Virus record (IMG/VR): IMGVR_UViG_3300026512_000033 | Location: 1 to 40,015 of that record | Length of the DNA: 40,015 nt | Strand: one strand, 5' to 3' | Source: a virus | Shown: piece by piece, positions 20,805 to 29,238 of the stretch | Layout of the letters: each line of letters begins with the position of its first letter | Position numbering within the stretch: the stretch's first letter is position 1 | Translations under genes and position numbers: made by a program | The notes under the pieces: model-generated | Told to the model about the DNA's origin: nothing | Seen by the model: only the letters and a program-made list of their open reading frames with translations | Database searches by the model: none

Positions 20805-22142
20805 TTGTGGAATAAACGTTTATTTTTCAAAATGGCAAAATTACTCATAGGCAAAACTGCTAAAGGAATCATTAAGGAGTGGTACTCCTCAACGCCTAAC
20901 AGTGGGAAGTTTTCTTCTGACGTGTTCGCCACTAATTCTTTCAAAGCTGGTTACGGCGTTAATCTGAAAGAGTTGGAAGAGCTTATGAACGATCCCATTG
21001 TTAACAATGCGGTTAGAACAACCGCTAACGCTGTTCTTCTCAACGGTTGGGACATTTTCGACGCTGTTAGTGGGGATAAGGCTCCCAGGGTTACCACTCG
21101 TTTTAGGAGGATGGGCTTCTCCAGGATTCTTGAGGGGGTTGTGTCTCAAGCCCTCATTTACAATGTTGCTATGACTGAGCTCGTTAGGGATAGGAGCTCA
21201 GGGCTTGTTAAGGAGTTGTTTCTTATGGAGACTCCTGAGGTTAGGATTATAACTGATGAGGAGGGTCACGGGGAGATTAAGAAGTTTGTTCAGAATCATA
21301 ACGGTATTGCTTTCGCTTCTTGGAATCCTGATGAGGTGTGGATGTTTGTCAACACTAAGTTTGACACTTCTCTCACGGGTTTTCCGAACGCTAAGAGTAT
21401 CCTCCACCTCGTTAGGACTAAGAGGATTATTGAGGATTACATTCTTTACCTTTTTAAGAATAATAAGTTTGCTAAGAGTTGGGTTATTAACAATGGGACT
21501 ACTCAACAGGTTGAGTTGCTTGTTGAGGGTTTGAGAGCTCGTCAGAAAGATCCTAATAAGGAGATGGTGGTTCAGGGGGATGTTTCTGTTCTCACGCAGT
21601 ACACTCCTGAGGACATTCCCAGACTGATGGCGTATCTTGATTACATTGTTTCTCAGATAAGACAGCTCTTACTCCTGCCCCCCATTGTTAGCGGTGAGGC
21701 GGGGAGTGCTAATAGGAGTAATGCGGAAACCCAGTTTAGGGGTATTTTCGGAATGAACATTTCTGCTTTTAGGCAGAAGCTTGAGGACAGTATTAATTAC
21801 GATTTGTTCCCGAAGATGGGGATTAACGGTTACGTTTTCAAGTTCAGACCTTCTGACAAGCTCGATGAGAGGGATGCTATTCAAAACGCTATTTATCTCA
21901 AAGGCTTGGGCTTTTCCAACAGTTCGATTAAGAAGTATTTGCTGAGTAAGGGTTTGACCATTTTGGAATCCGCAAAGTTTGTTCAAACACCTGACTCTTC
22001 CAAAATTGTGAATCACGAAGTTCAGAATCATAAAAGTGTTAGTAGGATGCCCACTCCTGATAACATAACTAATTTTCAGGATAAGCAGACGCCTGTGAAC
22101 TCAAAAAAGGCTAACACGCCTATAAGAACTACTCAGAAGTGA
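20805..22142 (+). CDS. Portal protein
   Basis: A 445-residue protein. TTG 20805 is the best start upstream; AAGGAG is somewhat far, and ATG 20832 is the alternative. Typical portal features are an N-terminal alpha/beta core (ELMNDPIVNNAVRTTANAVLLNGWDI), the middle segment MVVQGDVSVLTQYTPEDIPRL, and LLLLPPIVSGEAGSANRSNAET before the crown helices. This LPP...ANRS..E pattern is conserved in portals. Twelve copies would form the DNA gate at one capsid vertex. The C-terminal 40 residues are polar and low in complexity. Confidence 0.85.
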   Translation: MWNKRLFFKMAKLLIGKTAKGIIKEWYSSTPNSGKFSSDVFATNSFKAGYGVNLKELEELMNDPIVNNAVRTTANAVLLNGWDIFDAVSGDKAPRVTTRFRRMGFSRILEGVVSQALIYNVAMTELVRDRSSGLVKELFLMETPEVRIITDEEGHGEIKKFVQNHNGIAFASWNPDEVWMFVNTKFDTSLTGFPNAKSILHLVRTKRIIEDYILYLFKNNKFAKSWVINNGTTQQVELLVEGLRARQKDPNKEMVVQGDVSVLTQYTPEDIPRLMAYLDYIVSQIRQLLLLPPIVSGEAGSANRSNAETQFRGIFGMNISAFRQKLEDSINYDLFPKMGINGYVFKFRPSDKLDERDAIQNAIYLKGLGFSNSSIKKYLLSKGLTILESAKFVQTPDSSKIVNHEVQNHKSVSRMPTPDNITNFQDKQTPVNSKKANTPIRTTQK

Positions 22143-22147
22143 TTATT

Positions 22148-22768
22148 ATGAATTTCAAGAAGGAATATTACAAGATTTTCAAAAAGGTTTTGTCCAAGGT
22201 TGGGGATTTGGAGAGAGCTGTTAAGATTTCGAGAACTGTTTTTCAGAAGAAACTGGCTAGTCTGAGCGAGGTTACTGCTGAGCTCGGTTTGAAGCCGAGC
22301 GGCGTTGCTGTTGGTAAGAGTGGTGAGGGTAAAACCTTGGTTGAGTTTGTGCTTACTGGTAAGTCTGTAGACGCTCATAATCAGAGGCTTACGGACTCTC
22401 TGCTTCACAAGATCCTTTCAGATATTAAGAGTGGTAAGGAGATTTTAGGGGATGTTGAGCACGCGTCTATGAATCCTGATGAGAAGGACCCCCTGCTCAA
22501 AATGCCTGTTTTGAAACTTGTTGACGGTAAGATTGTTGACGGTGAGCTTTACGCTGTTGCGGAGTTCCTACCGCACCCTTACCTTGACAGTATTAAAAAC
22601 GCTGTTTTTAAGGGGGATTTGTCAGGTGTTTCGATAGAGTTAGTAGTTCCTTCGGAAGAGTTTGAGAGGGGTGTGCTCAGCGACGGTTCGATCGTTGGGT
22701 TTTCGCTGACGAGAAAGCCCGCTTATCAAAACGCTAAAATTTTCAGAATCAAAAACATTGCAGGGTGA
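22148..22768 (+). CDS. Prohead maturation protease
   Basis: From ATG 22148 (206 residues); GTG 22139, overlapping the portal stop, is the alternative. The conserved pattern GDVEHASMNPDEKDPL holds a candidate catalytic His. LSGVSIELVVP holds the nucleophile Ser, and VGFSLTRKPAYQNAKI is the usual C-terminal strand of XkdF-like (herpesvirus-type) prohead proteases. It probably cleaves the scaffold and capsid N termini during maturation. The order portal, protease, scaffold, capsid agrees. Confidence 0.75.
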   Translation: MNFKKEYYKIFKKVLSKVGDLERAVKISRTVFQKKLASLSEVTAELGLKPSGVAVGKSGEGKTLVEFVLTGKSVDAHNQRLTDSLLHKILSDIKSGKEILGDVEHASMNPDEKDPLLKMPVLKLVDGKIVDGELYAVAEFLPHPYLDSIKNAVFKGDLSGVSIELVVPSEEFERGVLSDGSIVGFSLTRKPAYQNAKIFRIKNIAG

Positions 22769-22773
22769 TAATA

Positions 22774-22944
22774 ATGGGTAGGAAGCCTAAGTTGGGAACT
22801 GGAACGAGGTTCAGAAACCTTGTTAAAGCACTTATGAAAAAAGGTTATTCAAAAGAACAGGCTACTCGAATAGCAGCTTATATTGGTTGGAAGAAGTACG
22901 GTAAAAAAATGGGTAAGTGGGCTGCTAAGAGTAGGAAGAAGTAA
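22774..22944 (+). CDS. Hypothetical 56-residue basic protein
   Basis: ATG 22774, immediately after the protease gene. It is very basic (MGRKPKLGTGTRFRNLVKA, then KKGYSKEQATRIAAYIGWKK and a Lys/Arg-rich end). The KKGYSKEQATRIAAYIGW run looks like a helix-turn-helix. It is probably a DNA-binding or capsid-interior protein made with the head proteins. It is too short to classify. Confidence 0.65.
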   Translation: MGRKPKLGTGTRFRNLVKALMKKGYSKEQATRIAAYIGWKKYGKKMGKWAAKSRKK

Positions 22945-22978
22945 AATCTCACATTCATCGAAATGAGGTGATTTTGAA

Positions 22979-23455
22979 ATGGCGGATGAAAAAAAAGAAG
23001 AACAAAAAATTGAAGAAGTTAAGGAACAGGAGAAGGTTGAAAAACCAGCTGAGCAGAAAGCTCCAGCTGAGAACGAAGAAGCAGGGACTGTTGAAAAAGG
23101 TGGTGAGGATGAGCATTCGGGAGAATCTTCAGAAGAGAACCGTGAAAGCGATGAGGGTTTACTCGACATTTCTGAAGAGGATATTGCAGAAGCTGAGAAG
23201 ATTATTGAGGAAGAGGATAAGAAGAAAGCAGAAGCGTTGAGACAGCAGTTGAAAAGTGAGCTTGAGAAGACTTTTGAAGAGAAGATAAACGCTTTGAAGA
23301 AGGAGTATGAGGAGAAGATTAATGAGCTTCAAAGCAGGAGAAAGTCAATTGTTAAGGATTACGGTCTTGCCGAGCAGGAACAGTCTTCACAGCAGAAGCC
23401 GAAGGTTAGACCTCCAAATAAGGAAGAGTTTTTTGAAATGTTAAGAAAGATGTGA
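22979..23455 (+). CDS. Capsid scaffolding-like protein
   Basis: A 158-residue protein with GAGGTGATTTTG before ATG 22979. It is highly acidic and low in complexity in the first half, then a coiled coil (LKSELEKTFEEKINALKKEY and EKINELQSRRKSIV), and ends with a basic capsid-binding-like tail (PNKEEFFEMLRKM). This composition and its position right before the capsid gene fit a scaffold. It would be removed by the protease at maturation. Confidence 0.78.
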   Translation: MADEKKEEQKIEEVKEQEKVEKPAEQKAPAENEEAGTVEKGGEDEHSGESSEENRESDEGLLDISEEDIAEAEKIIEEEDKKKAEALRQQLKSELEKTFEEKINALKKEYEEKINELQSRRKSIVKDYGLAEQEQSSQQKPKVRPPNKEEFFEMLRKM

Positions 23456-23484
23456 AAAAAAAAGTTTTAAATGGTGATTAGAAA

Positions 23485-24384
23485 ATGGCAATAGCAACAG
23501 ATATTTTTAAGAGCACTTCAACAGGTGCTGAGTACGTTGACCCAGAAATTTGGGATAAACAAATAGAACAGGTTGCAAGACAGAAAAATGTTATGCTCCA
23601 ATTAGGAGTTGAGAACACAACTCTGCTTGGAAAACCTGGAAAGCAGATCAACATTGCGAAGAACCACGCGTTTGTAGCTTCCGACCTTACAGAAGGGGTT
23701 CAGACACCAGTGTCCGCAATAGACTTCGATCAGGTTACAATAACTGTTAAAGAGGTTGGACTTGCAAAGCAGGTTTCACAACTCCAATTGGATTACGAGT
23801 TTGAAACAGTTATTAATGATGTTATTAGAAACATGGGTTTAGCAGTTGCTGAGAAGTTAGACGCAGATATTATTAGTGAGTGTGTTTCAGGAGCTGGTCA
23901 CAGCGTTTATCCTAACGGACACGACAGCTCTTCTGTAGATGCTGGTGATGTTTTGGATTATGACACTTTACTCTCAGCGAGAAAGGCTTTGAGAAGCTCT
24001 AACAGAACACCTCTCTACTTAGTGATAAACCCCGATCAGGAGATGGAGCTTTACCAGATTAAAGACCCCGCTGGAAGGTACATTTTTGTAGATTCTTCAA
24101 TAAGCGGTAACAGGGAACTGCTAAACGGTCAGATAGGAACCATTCTCGGTATGAAAGTGTTCGTCTCAACAAGAATACCTTCAGCAACAGAGAACACTTC
24201 AGTAACTGTTTACAAGGCTTTGATGCTTGGTGAGAGACCTTTCGCAGTTGCTTGGAAGAGAAAACCGCAGCTCAAGTATAAGGAAGACAGTATTTTGGAT
24301 AGAGCAGTAACATTCACAGTTACAGCAACTTACGGTGTTAAGGTTTTGAACCCTGAGAGTATTGTTGTCATAACAACTGCTTAA
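23485..24384 (+). CDS. HK97-fold major capsid protein
   Basis: A 299-residue protein with GGTGATTAGAAA before ATG 23485. The pattern fits HK97-fold capsids of the N4-gp56 type. It has an N-terminal arm (DPEIWDKQIEQVARQKNVML), an E-loop region (LLGKPGKQINIAKN), the spine helix (NDVIRNMGLAVAEKLDADII) and a P-domain/A-domain run (LYLVINPDQEMELYQIKDP). It ends in beta strands (VTFTVTATYGVKVLNPESIVVI). A T-tract terminator follows, as for a highly expressed gene. Confidence 0.9.
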   Translation: MAIATDIFKSTSTGAEYVDPEIWDKQIEQVARQKNVMLQLGVENTTLLGKPGKQINIAKNHAFVASDLTEGVQTPVSAIDFDQVTITVKEVGLAKQVSQLQLDYEFETVINDVIRNMGLAVAEKLDADIISECVSGAGHSVYPNGHDSSSVDAGDVLDYDTLLSARKALRSSNRTPLYLVINPDQEMELYQIKDPAGRYIFVDSSISGNRELLNGQIGTILGMKVFVSTRIPSATENTSVTVYKALMLGERPFAVAWKRKPQLKYKEDSILDRAVTFTVTATYGVKVLNPESIVVITTA

Positions 24385-24386
24385 GC

Positions 24387-24430
24387 GGGTTGAACAAAAA
24401 CCCTTTTTTTTGTTTTTTATTTTTTTTTGA
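24387..24430 (+). terminator. Terminator after the capsid gene
   Basis: A 5-bp stem GGGTT/AACCC (24387-24403) is followed by a long T run (CCCTTTTTTTTG then TTTTTT and again eight T). Archaeal RNA polymerase also stops at T-tracts alone. It probably lowers transcription of the genes after the capsid gene. Confidence 0.65.
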
Positions 24431-24462
24431 TGAGCTTATTTATAAATGTTAGGTGGTGCGGT

Positions 24463-24906
24463 ATGAATGAAAATTTAAAACTTAAAGGACATATTACGAT
24501 TAAACGTTATCATAATGATGAGCTTGTGGAGGTTAAAGAATTTCCCAACCTTGTTGTTAACGCTGGTAAATCTGAGGTTGCTAAACTCATAAGTGGGTTG
24601 TCAACAACGCCTTTTAAATACATTGCGATAGGAACTGGAACAACCGCTGAAACCGCTTCGGACACCGCTCTTCAAACTGAGGTTCAGAGGGCTGAAGCCA
24701 CTGTCAGTAGTGGAACCACTAATGTTTCTGGCGACACAGCTGTTTTTGACGCTGATTTCACTTTCTCATCGGCAACTGCTGTTACGGAGTACGGTTTGTT
24801 TAACGCTTCAACTGGCGGGACCATGCTGAGTAGGAAGGTTAAAAGTGCTCTTAACCTTGACAGTGGAGATTCGGTTCACATCACTTGGAAAATAATCCAA
24901 GAGTGA
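24463..24906 (+). CDS. Hub-like virion protein, paralogue of 34048-34395
   Basis: From ATG 24463 behind AGGTGGTG (147 residues). The N-terminal half (LKGHITIKRYHNDELVEVKE, NLVVNAGKSEVAKLISG) is a known phage virion pattern. The second half (YIAIGTGTTAETASDTALQ, VTEYGLFNASTGG) matches the protein at 34048-34395. Each copy lies directly before a fibre gene. It probably anchors the beta-helix protein to the virion. The location inside the head genes suggests a capsid-bound fibre, but this is inference. Confidence 0.65.
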   Translation: MNENLKLKGHITIKRYHNDELVEVKEFPNLVVNAGKSEVAKLISGLSTTPFKYIAIGTGTTAETASDTALQTEVQRAEATVSSGTTNVSGDTAVFDADFTFSSATAVTEYGLFNASTGGTMLSRKVKSALNLDSGDSVHITWKIIQE

Positions 24907-24913
24907 AGTTAGA

Positions 24914-26353
24914 ATGGCTTGGGATGATGTTAAAGGCTCGGGGGATTTAATTAGGAGTTCTGATTGGAATAGTATGGTTTCCGATCAGAAGAGCAGGCTG
25001 CTTTCGGTTTTTGATGATCCTTCCCCCACACTTTCATCAGACCTGAACGCTAATAATCACACTATTCTTAACCTTTTGACTTTGACTGTTGGGGGGAATC
25101 CTGTTTTAACTGCTACTCCTGCTGAGAGGGTGATTTACATTGATAATGTTAATGGTGATGATACGAGTGGGGATGGTTCGGAAGCTAATCCTTACAAGAC
25201 AGTCAGCAGGGCGAAACAGGACATACCTGACAGCATAACTTATCCAATAACAATTCATATGAAAGCTTCTCCAAACACTTATGACGGGTTTGTCCTGATG
25301 AACAAGGTTTTCACAAACACTTCAGGAAGCTTAACCGTAGAAGGAGAGATGAGTGTTATGGACAGCGGGACGATTAGCAGTTACCAGTATTATGCGAGCG
25401 ACCCAACTTATCCAGATGCTCATGTTTTGAAGGTTGTTGATAACTCTAAGAGTTGGACTAATAACCAGTTCAAAGATAAGCTGATACAAATTTTTGATTC
25501 CAATGGGAACCAGATTCACGAAGCCCTCATAGAGAGCAACACTTCTGACACTCTTTACATTCCGCATATGTATTATGGGGATATAACTAATTTTACATAC
25601 AAAATTCTTGATTGGGCGACTACTTGTGAGAAGGTTCAGTTGGCTTACATTCCAGGTTCTGTGACTGTTCGTAACCTTCACTTGGAAAATAACACTTATT
25701 ACCAAGTATATTTGAAAAATGTTGCCTACACTGTAGTTAAGTATTGTAAAATAGACAAGACAGGGGATAAGAAGACGGCAGTGTATGTGAATGCGACAGC
25801 TCTTTCGTTGAACGAATCGGTTCTTTACGGGCACGATTTGAACTATGATGGGATAAGTGCTGGTTATGGAACTCCTATTTATGTTTTTATTGTTGGAACT
25901 TTTTTCAGAGATTTCAGATACGCTGTTAATCTTAGCGGAACGCAGGCACTTATATTTTTCAGGGACGGTTGCAGGATTACAACTTCTTCAAACAGTTCAA
26001 TAGCGAGAGGAGGAATATTCCTCAACAACCCAGGAGCTAATATGAGCTGTTACAGTCCGAGGGGCAACCCAGTAATTGATTGCTTGGGAACAGCAATTAT
26101 ATTGAAAAATACAACAGTCCAATATGAGAATTTTATTGTTTATGGACCAAATGTTGAGACGAAGAAGGATTACCAATTCTCACAGGAACAAACTGCGGGA
26201 ACTATTTATTTTAAAGCTCCTGTGATTACGGGAACCGCTCCGAGTAGCAGTTCCTCCTCAGGAGTTAAGGGTCAAATAGCTTGGGATTCAAATTACTTGT
26301 ATGTTTGCGTAGATACTAACACTTGGAAGAGGGTTGGTTTGAACAATTTTTAA
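24914..26353 (+). CDS. Beta-helix receptor-binding/spike-like protein
   Basis: A 479-residue protein. The N terminus (MAWDDVKGSGDLIRSSDWN) is a usual virion-anchor motif. YIDNVNGDDTSGDGSEANPYKTVSRA (start near residue 75) is the typical beginning of a pectate-lyase-like right-handed beta-helix. The repetitive beta-strand body extends to about 435. The C terminus has a six-Ser run and GQIAWDSNYLYVCVDTNTW. Such proteins bind or degrade host glycans. It lies between the capsid and connector genes, which is unusual for a tail spike. Catalytic residues cannot be assigned. Confidence 0.75.
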   Translation: MAWDDVKGSGDLIRSSDWNSMVSDQKSRLLSVFDDPSPTLSSDLNANNHTILNLLTLTVGGNPVLTATPAERVIYIDNVNGDDTSGDGSEANPYKTVSRAKQDIPDSITYPITIHMKASPNTYDGFVLMNKVFTNTSGSLTVEGEMSVMDSGTISSYQYYASDPTYPDAHVLKVVDNSKSWTNNQFKDKLIQIFDSNGNQIHEALIESNTSDTLYIPHMYYGDITNFTYKILDWATTCEKVQLAYIPGSVTVRNLHLENNTYYQVYLKNVAYTVVKYCKIDKTGDKKTAVYVNATALSLNESVLYGHDLNYDGISAGYGTPIYVFIVGTFFRDFRYAVNLSGTQALIFFRDGCRITTSSNSSIARGGIFLNNPGANMSCYSPRGNPVIDCLGTAIILKNTTVQYENFIVYGPNVETKKDYQFSQEQTAGTIYFKAPVITGTAPSSSSSSGVKGQIAWDSNYLYVCVDTNTWKRVGLNNF

Positions 26354-26372
26354 ATGAAAAAGGTGGTTGAGA

Positions 26373-26687
26373 ATGGCTTTGCAAAAGGATATTGAGGTTA
26401 ATAATACGGGGGTTGTGGCTTCTTATTGGAAGATTACTGAAACAGATATTGATTGGTTTGGCAAAACAGCTGATGTTGCTATCAGCGGTTTTTTAAACGC
26501 TGACGCTCGGCACAGTGGCAAGAAACCTCTTATGGTTAAGCACTTCCACTTTTCAGGAGCTTCTTTCCCCTTCACTGTTGGCGGTAATGTTTTGAGTGAG
26601 GGTTACTTAGCAATTAAAAATTATTCTGAAACCTCTCCTGATGGAACTGTTATTTACAGTATTTTCAAAGACGCTGAGGATATTTGA
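26373..26687 (+). CDS. Small virion-associated protein
   Basis: From ATG 26373 behind AGGTGGTTGAG (104 residues). The opening MALQKDIEVNNTGVVASYWKI and the strands after it are typical of small phage tail or decoration proteins. It is part of the fibre cassette between capsid and connectors. Its start is 20 bp after the beta-helix gene. The exact virion site is unknown. Confidence 0.6.
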   Translation: MALQKDIEVNNTGVVASYWKITETDIDWFGKTADVAISGFLNADARHSGKKPLMVKHFHFSGASFPFTVGGNVLSEGYLAIKNYSETSPDGTVIYSIFKDAEDI

Positions 26688-26689
26688 GA

Positions 26690-27469
26690 ATGGAATCAGT
26701 AGCTTCCTTTGACGTTGGAAGTTTTGATGAGTGCTACTTTGATACAGGAGTTTTGGAAAATTTTCTCTCTGTTAATGAGGCTAATTTTTCGAATGTTTCA
26801 AAAATTTTCTCAGATAGTACTTCTCTTTCTGAGAGGTTTTCAAAAGCTGTTGATATCCTTTTTGAAAACACTCTCACAGCTTCTGAAGTTGAAGCGTTGT
26901 CTATTAATTACCTGTTGGAAAATGCGTTGCAACTGTCAGAGGGCGTTTCATCCCAACTTAAGAAATTATTAATTGATTCCCTTACCCTGTCAGAAGTTCT
27001 GAAGAGCCAGTTTTCAGAGGTTTTGGAGGACTCTTTAACTCTTGATGAGGTGGCTGAGAAATCATTATCCTTACTTTTGAAGAGTAACCTTCACATTTTG
27101 GAAAATTTTCACAACGCTTTACTTATCTCTTTTTCTGAGGGTTTAAACCTTTCCGAAGAGTACGCTTCTTTAGTGATACTTACTGTTTTGGAAAATTTAA
27201 CTCTTTCAGAACAATTTTTGGCGGTTGCGACGTGGGGGGATTCCGCTCATTTAACAGATACTCTTTCTCTTTCTGAGAATTTGTTTGTTAAAATTGCTGA
27301 GAAAATGTTCTCCAAACCCAACCTCTTGTCGTTGGGAGTTAGAGAAGCGGTTGTTCATTCTGCTATTGAGAAAAAGCCTTCTGTTTTTTCATCTGAGCGT
27401 GTCAAAGCGTTTTTGAAGAGGGTGGGTTCGGACAAGCCTCAAATAAAAGTGGTTAAGAGAAAGGTTTAA
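26690..27469 (+). CDS. Repeat protein with LxLSE repeats
   Basis: From ATG 26690 (259 residues; TTG 26684 is the alternative). From about residue 40 to 215 it has about eight helical repeats of roughly 20 residues built on the pattern (D/E)(S/N)LTLSE, for example DSLTLSEV, DSLTLDEV, ENLTLSEQ and DTLSLSEN. The C terminus is basic (KAFLKRVGSDKPQIKVVKRKV). Such LxLSE repeat proteins occur in phage and archaeal virion genes as elongated rods. It may be the shaft of the fibre in the same cassette. This is not proven. Confidence 0.6.
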   Translation: MESVASFDVGSFDECYFDTGVLENFLSVNEANFSNVSKIFSDSTSLSERFSKAVDILFENTLTASEVEALSINYLLENALQLSEGVSSQLKKLLIDSLTLSEVLKSQFSEVLEDSLTLDEVAEKSLSLLLKSNLHILENFHNALLISFSEGLNLSEEYASLVILTVLENLTLSEQFLAVATWGDSAHLTDTLSLSENLFVKIAEKMFSKPNLLSLGVREAVVHSAIEKKPSVFSSERVKAFLKRVGSDKPQIKVVKRKV

Positions 27470-27505
27470 AAAGGTTTTGCAGTGAATAAACATTTTTGAT
27501 AGAAG

Positions 27506-28375
27506 ATGATAATACAACTCATTTGGGATGAGCCTACAGACCCTTCAGTAACTCAGGTTTATATTTACAGGAGCTCTGAAAGAGATGGAGTTTATAATGA
27601 GGTCACTCATATTGATGCTAAAGACGCTAATGGTAACTGGGTTACTTCTTACACTGATGATAACTCATCCGCTGATTACTGGTATAAGATCAGGTTTTTT
27701 AATGGTTCCGAGTACTCTGACTTTTCAGATCCTAAAAATGCTATTTATAATGTGAGGTACACCAGTCCAGAACTTGTTGGGGAGCTGTTAGGGTTGGATT
27801 TTAAGAATGACGCTTCCAGCACAACTCCTTCCAACACTGCGGTTTGGAGATGGGTTGAGTGGGCTGAGGATTACATCGACCAACTCGTAGGTTACAGTTT
27901 CAAAATTAAAAACGCTGTTGAGTATCACAATTTTGACAGGTCCACTTCGGAGTTTTACACTAAACACCCTTTTGTTTATAAGATTAATCATTTGTATAGG
28001 AATGTTGGTAATTGGATGAGCCCTGAGTGGTCTGAGATGGTTATTCACACGGATTTCAACCTCGTAGATGCTAAGAGCGGTAGGGTTAGGCTTGGCACGA
28101 GTGTTTTCGGAGATTTAGCTGTTAAAATTGATTACGATTACGGTTTTGGAGAGGTTCCTAAGGATGTTCAGCAGTTAGCAACTATGCTCGTGGCTCGTAA
28201 CGTTGTTAAGTACATTTTGAATAATAAGGTTCAAAACGTTGGTCAAAGCATCACTGTGGGAGCGATTAAGATTTCGAATAAGCTCTCGGATAGCGTGGTG
28301 TTTTTGAACGACGCTTCCAGAACAATTCAGGAGTTGGAGAATAAAGTTGGAGCTTTGAAAGTGTGGTTCAGATGA
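27506..28375 (+). CDS. Head-tail connector with N-terminal fibronectin-III-like domain
   Basis: A 289-residue protein. Residues 1-80 form a fibronectin-III-like beta sandwich (IQLIWDEPTDPSVTQVYIYRS, SYTDDNSSADYWYKIRFFN). Residues 85-289 look like a gp6-type connector: SPELVGELLGL, the helix WVEWAEDYIDQLVGY, then a C-terminal helical half (VQQLATMLVARNVVKYIL). The domain fusion suggests a surface-exposed ring at the neck. The start has a weak site. Its end overlaps the next gene by 4 nt. Confidence 0.65.
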   Translation: MIIQLIWDEPTDPSVTQVYIYRSSERDGVYNEVTHIDAKDANGNWVTSYTDDNSSADYWYKIRFFNGSEYSDFSDPKNAIYNVRYTSPELVGELLGLDFKNDASSTTPSNTAVWRWVEWAEDYIDQLVGYSFKIKNAVEYHNFDRSTSEFYTKHPFVYKINHLYRNVGNWMSPEWSEMVIHTDFNLVDAKSGRVRLGTSVFGDLAVKIDYDYGFGEVPKDVQQLATMLVARNVVKYILNNKVQNVGQSITVGAIKISNKLSDSVVFLNDASRTIQELENKVGALKVWFR

Positions 28376-28722
28376 GTTTCAAAGACCAAATAGACGGCGT
28401 TATTGACGCTTACGGAACTGAGATTAACCTTTTGAAAAAGACGGAAGTTGTTAATGATTATGGGGATGTTGAGTACTCAACAACTCTTGATAGGAGTATT
28501 AAGAGTGTTCCTTACAATTACACTTTTTTAAAAGACACTTTGCAAAAACTCGGTGTGGAAGTGTCTGCAAGCCTTTACTTCATTGTGAAAGGCGACGAAT
28601 CAATAAATAATGATTACATTATTGATTATGACGGTTCGCAATTTAAAATTGTGAGCGTTGAGAAGTATGTGCTTCAAGGTGTAACCTTAGCACAGCTCAT
28701 AAAAGTTTCAAAAATTGAGTGA
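28372..28722 (+). CDS. Head-closure (stopper) protein
   Basis: A 116-residue beta-rich protein from ATG 28372, coupled to the connector gene by ATGA. The pattern fits small stopper proteins of siphovirus necks: INLLKKTEVVNDYGDVEYS, ASLYFIVKGDESINNDYIIDY, QFKIVSVEKYVLQGVTL. It would close the portal channel and bind the tail. The assignment is from order and fold pattern. Confidence 0.6.
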   Translation: MSFKDQIDGVIDAYGTEINLLKKTEVVNDYGDVEYSTTLDRSIKSVPYNYTFLKDTLQKLGVEVSASLYFIVKGDESINNDYIIDYDGSQFKIVSVEKYVLQGVTLAQLIKVSKIE

Positions 28723-28807
28723 TGTTACGATCAAGCGTAACGGAAAAGGTTTAAACGTTACGATGCATCATAACGTTTGTGCTGAAAATTTCAAAGTGTA
28801 TCATTAA
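28709..28807 (+). CDS. Possible micro-protein in the neck-gene gap
   Basis: A frame of about 32 codons, open from TTG at the end of the stopper gene, runs to TAA near 28807 and covers the palindromes (SDVTIKRNGKGLNVTMHHNV...). The peptide looks protein-like, but there is no ribosome-binding site, and the palindromes may explain the sequence better. Confidence 0.25.
   Translation, partial: QKLSDVTIKRNGKGLNVTMHHNVCAENFKVYH
28724..28778. repeat. Two adjacent palindromes in the neck-gene gap
   Basis: GTTACG/CGTAAC (28724-28741) and AAACGTTA/TAACGTTT with inner GATGCATC (28753-28778, one mismatch in 26 bp) lie in the only gap above 100 bp among the connector genes. Both contain the direct repeat GTTACGAT. 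They may be an operator or an RNA element. Confidence 0.55.
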
Positions 28808-28830
28808 GTTTTGGAGGGTGTAGCCCTAAA

Positions 28831-29238
28831 ATGGAAGAGGAGACTATTAGACAGGACGTGTACGCAGTCCTGCACGGAATTTTGAAGAATAACATTTCAG
28901 AAGTTAGCGGTAGGGTTTACTCTTCTTACCCTAAGACCAAGATTTCTTTACCCCTAATAATTGTGGAACCAGCTCAGGTTAAAAAATTATCATTCTTATC
29001 CAATACTGGTTTTGAAGTTACCGTTACAATTACTGTTTATTCGAAAAAGAGTAGTGAGTTGGACCTGCTCGCTGATAAGGTTGATTACTCACTTACCCAC
29101 TCCCAAGTTGAAACCCTCTGGCAGAACAAGATGTACCTGTTGCAGAGTTACGATTCGAACACAGCTGATTTTGAGGATTTGAATAACAATGCTGGTCATT
29201 ATAAGGTTTTAACTTATGTTTTCAGGGTGATAAGGTGA
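28831..29238 (+). CDS. Tail-completion/neck protein
   Basis: A 135-residue protein with GGAGGGTG upstream of ATG 28831. The sequence (TIRQDVYAVLHGILKN, PLIIVEPAQVKKL, FEVTVTITVYSKKSSELDLLADKV) resembles tail-terminator proteins (gpU or gp17-like) that cap the tail. Its last bases overlap the next start (GTGA). Moderate confidence, because order and pattern agree. Confidence 0.55.
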   Translation: MEEETIRQDVYAVLHGILKNNISEVSGRVYSSYPKTKISLPLIIVEPAQVKKLSFLSNTGFEVTVTITVYSKKSSELDLLADKVDYSLTHSQVETLWQNKMYLLQSYDSNTADFEDLNNNAGHYKVLTYVFRVIR

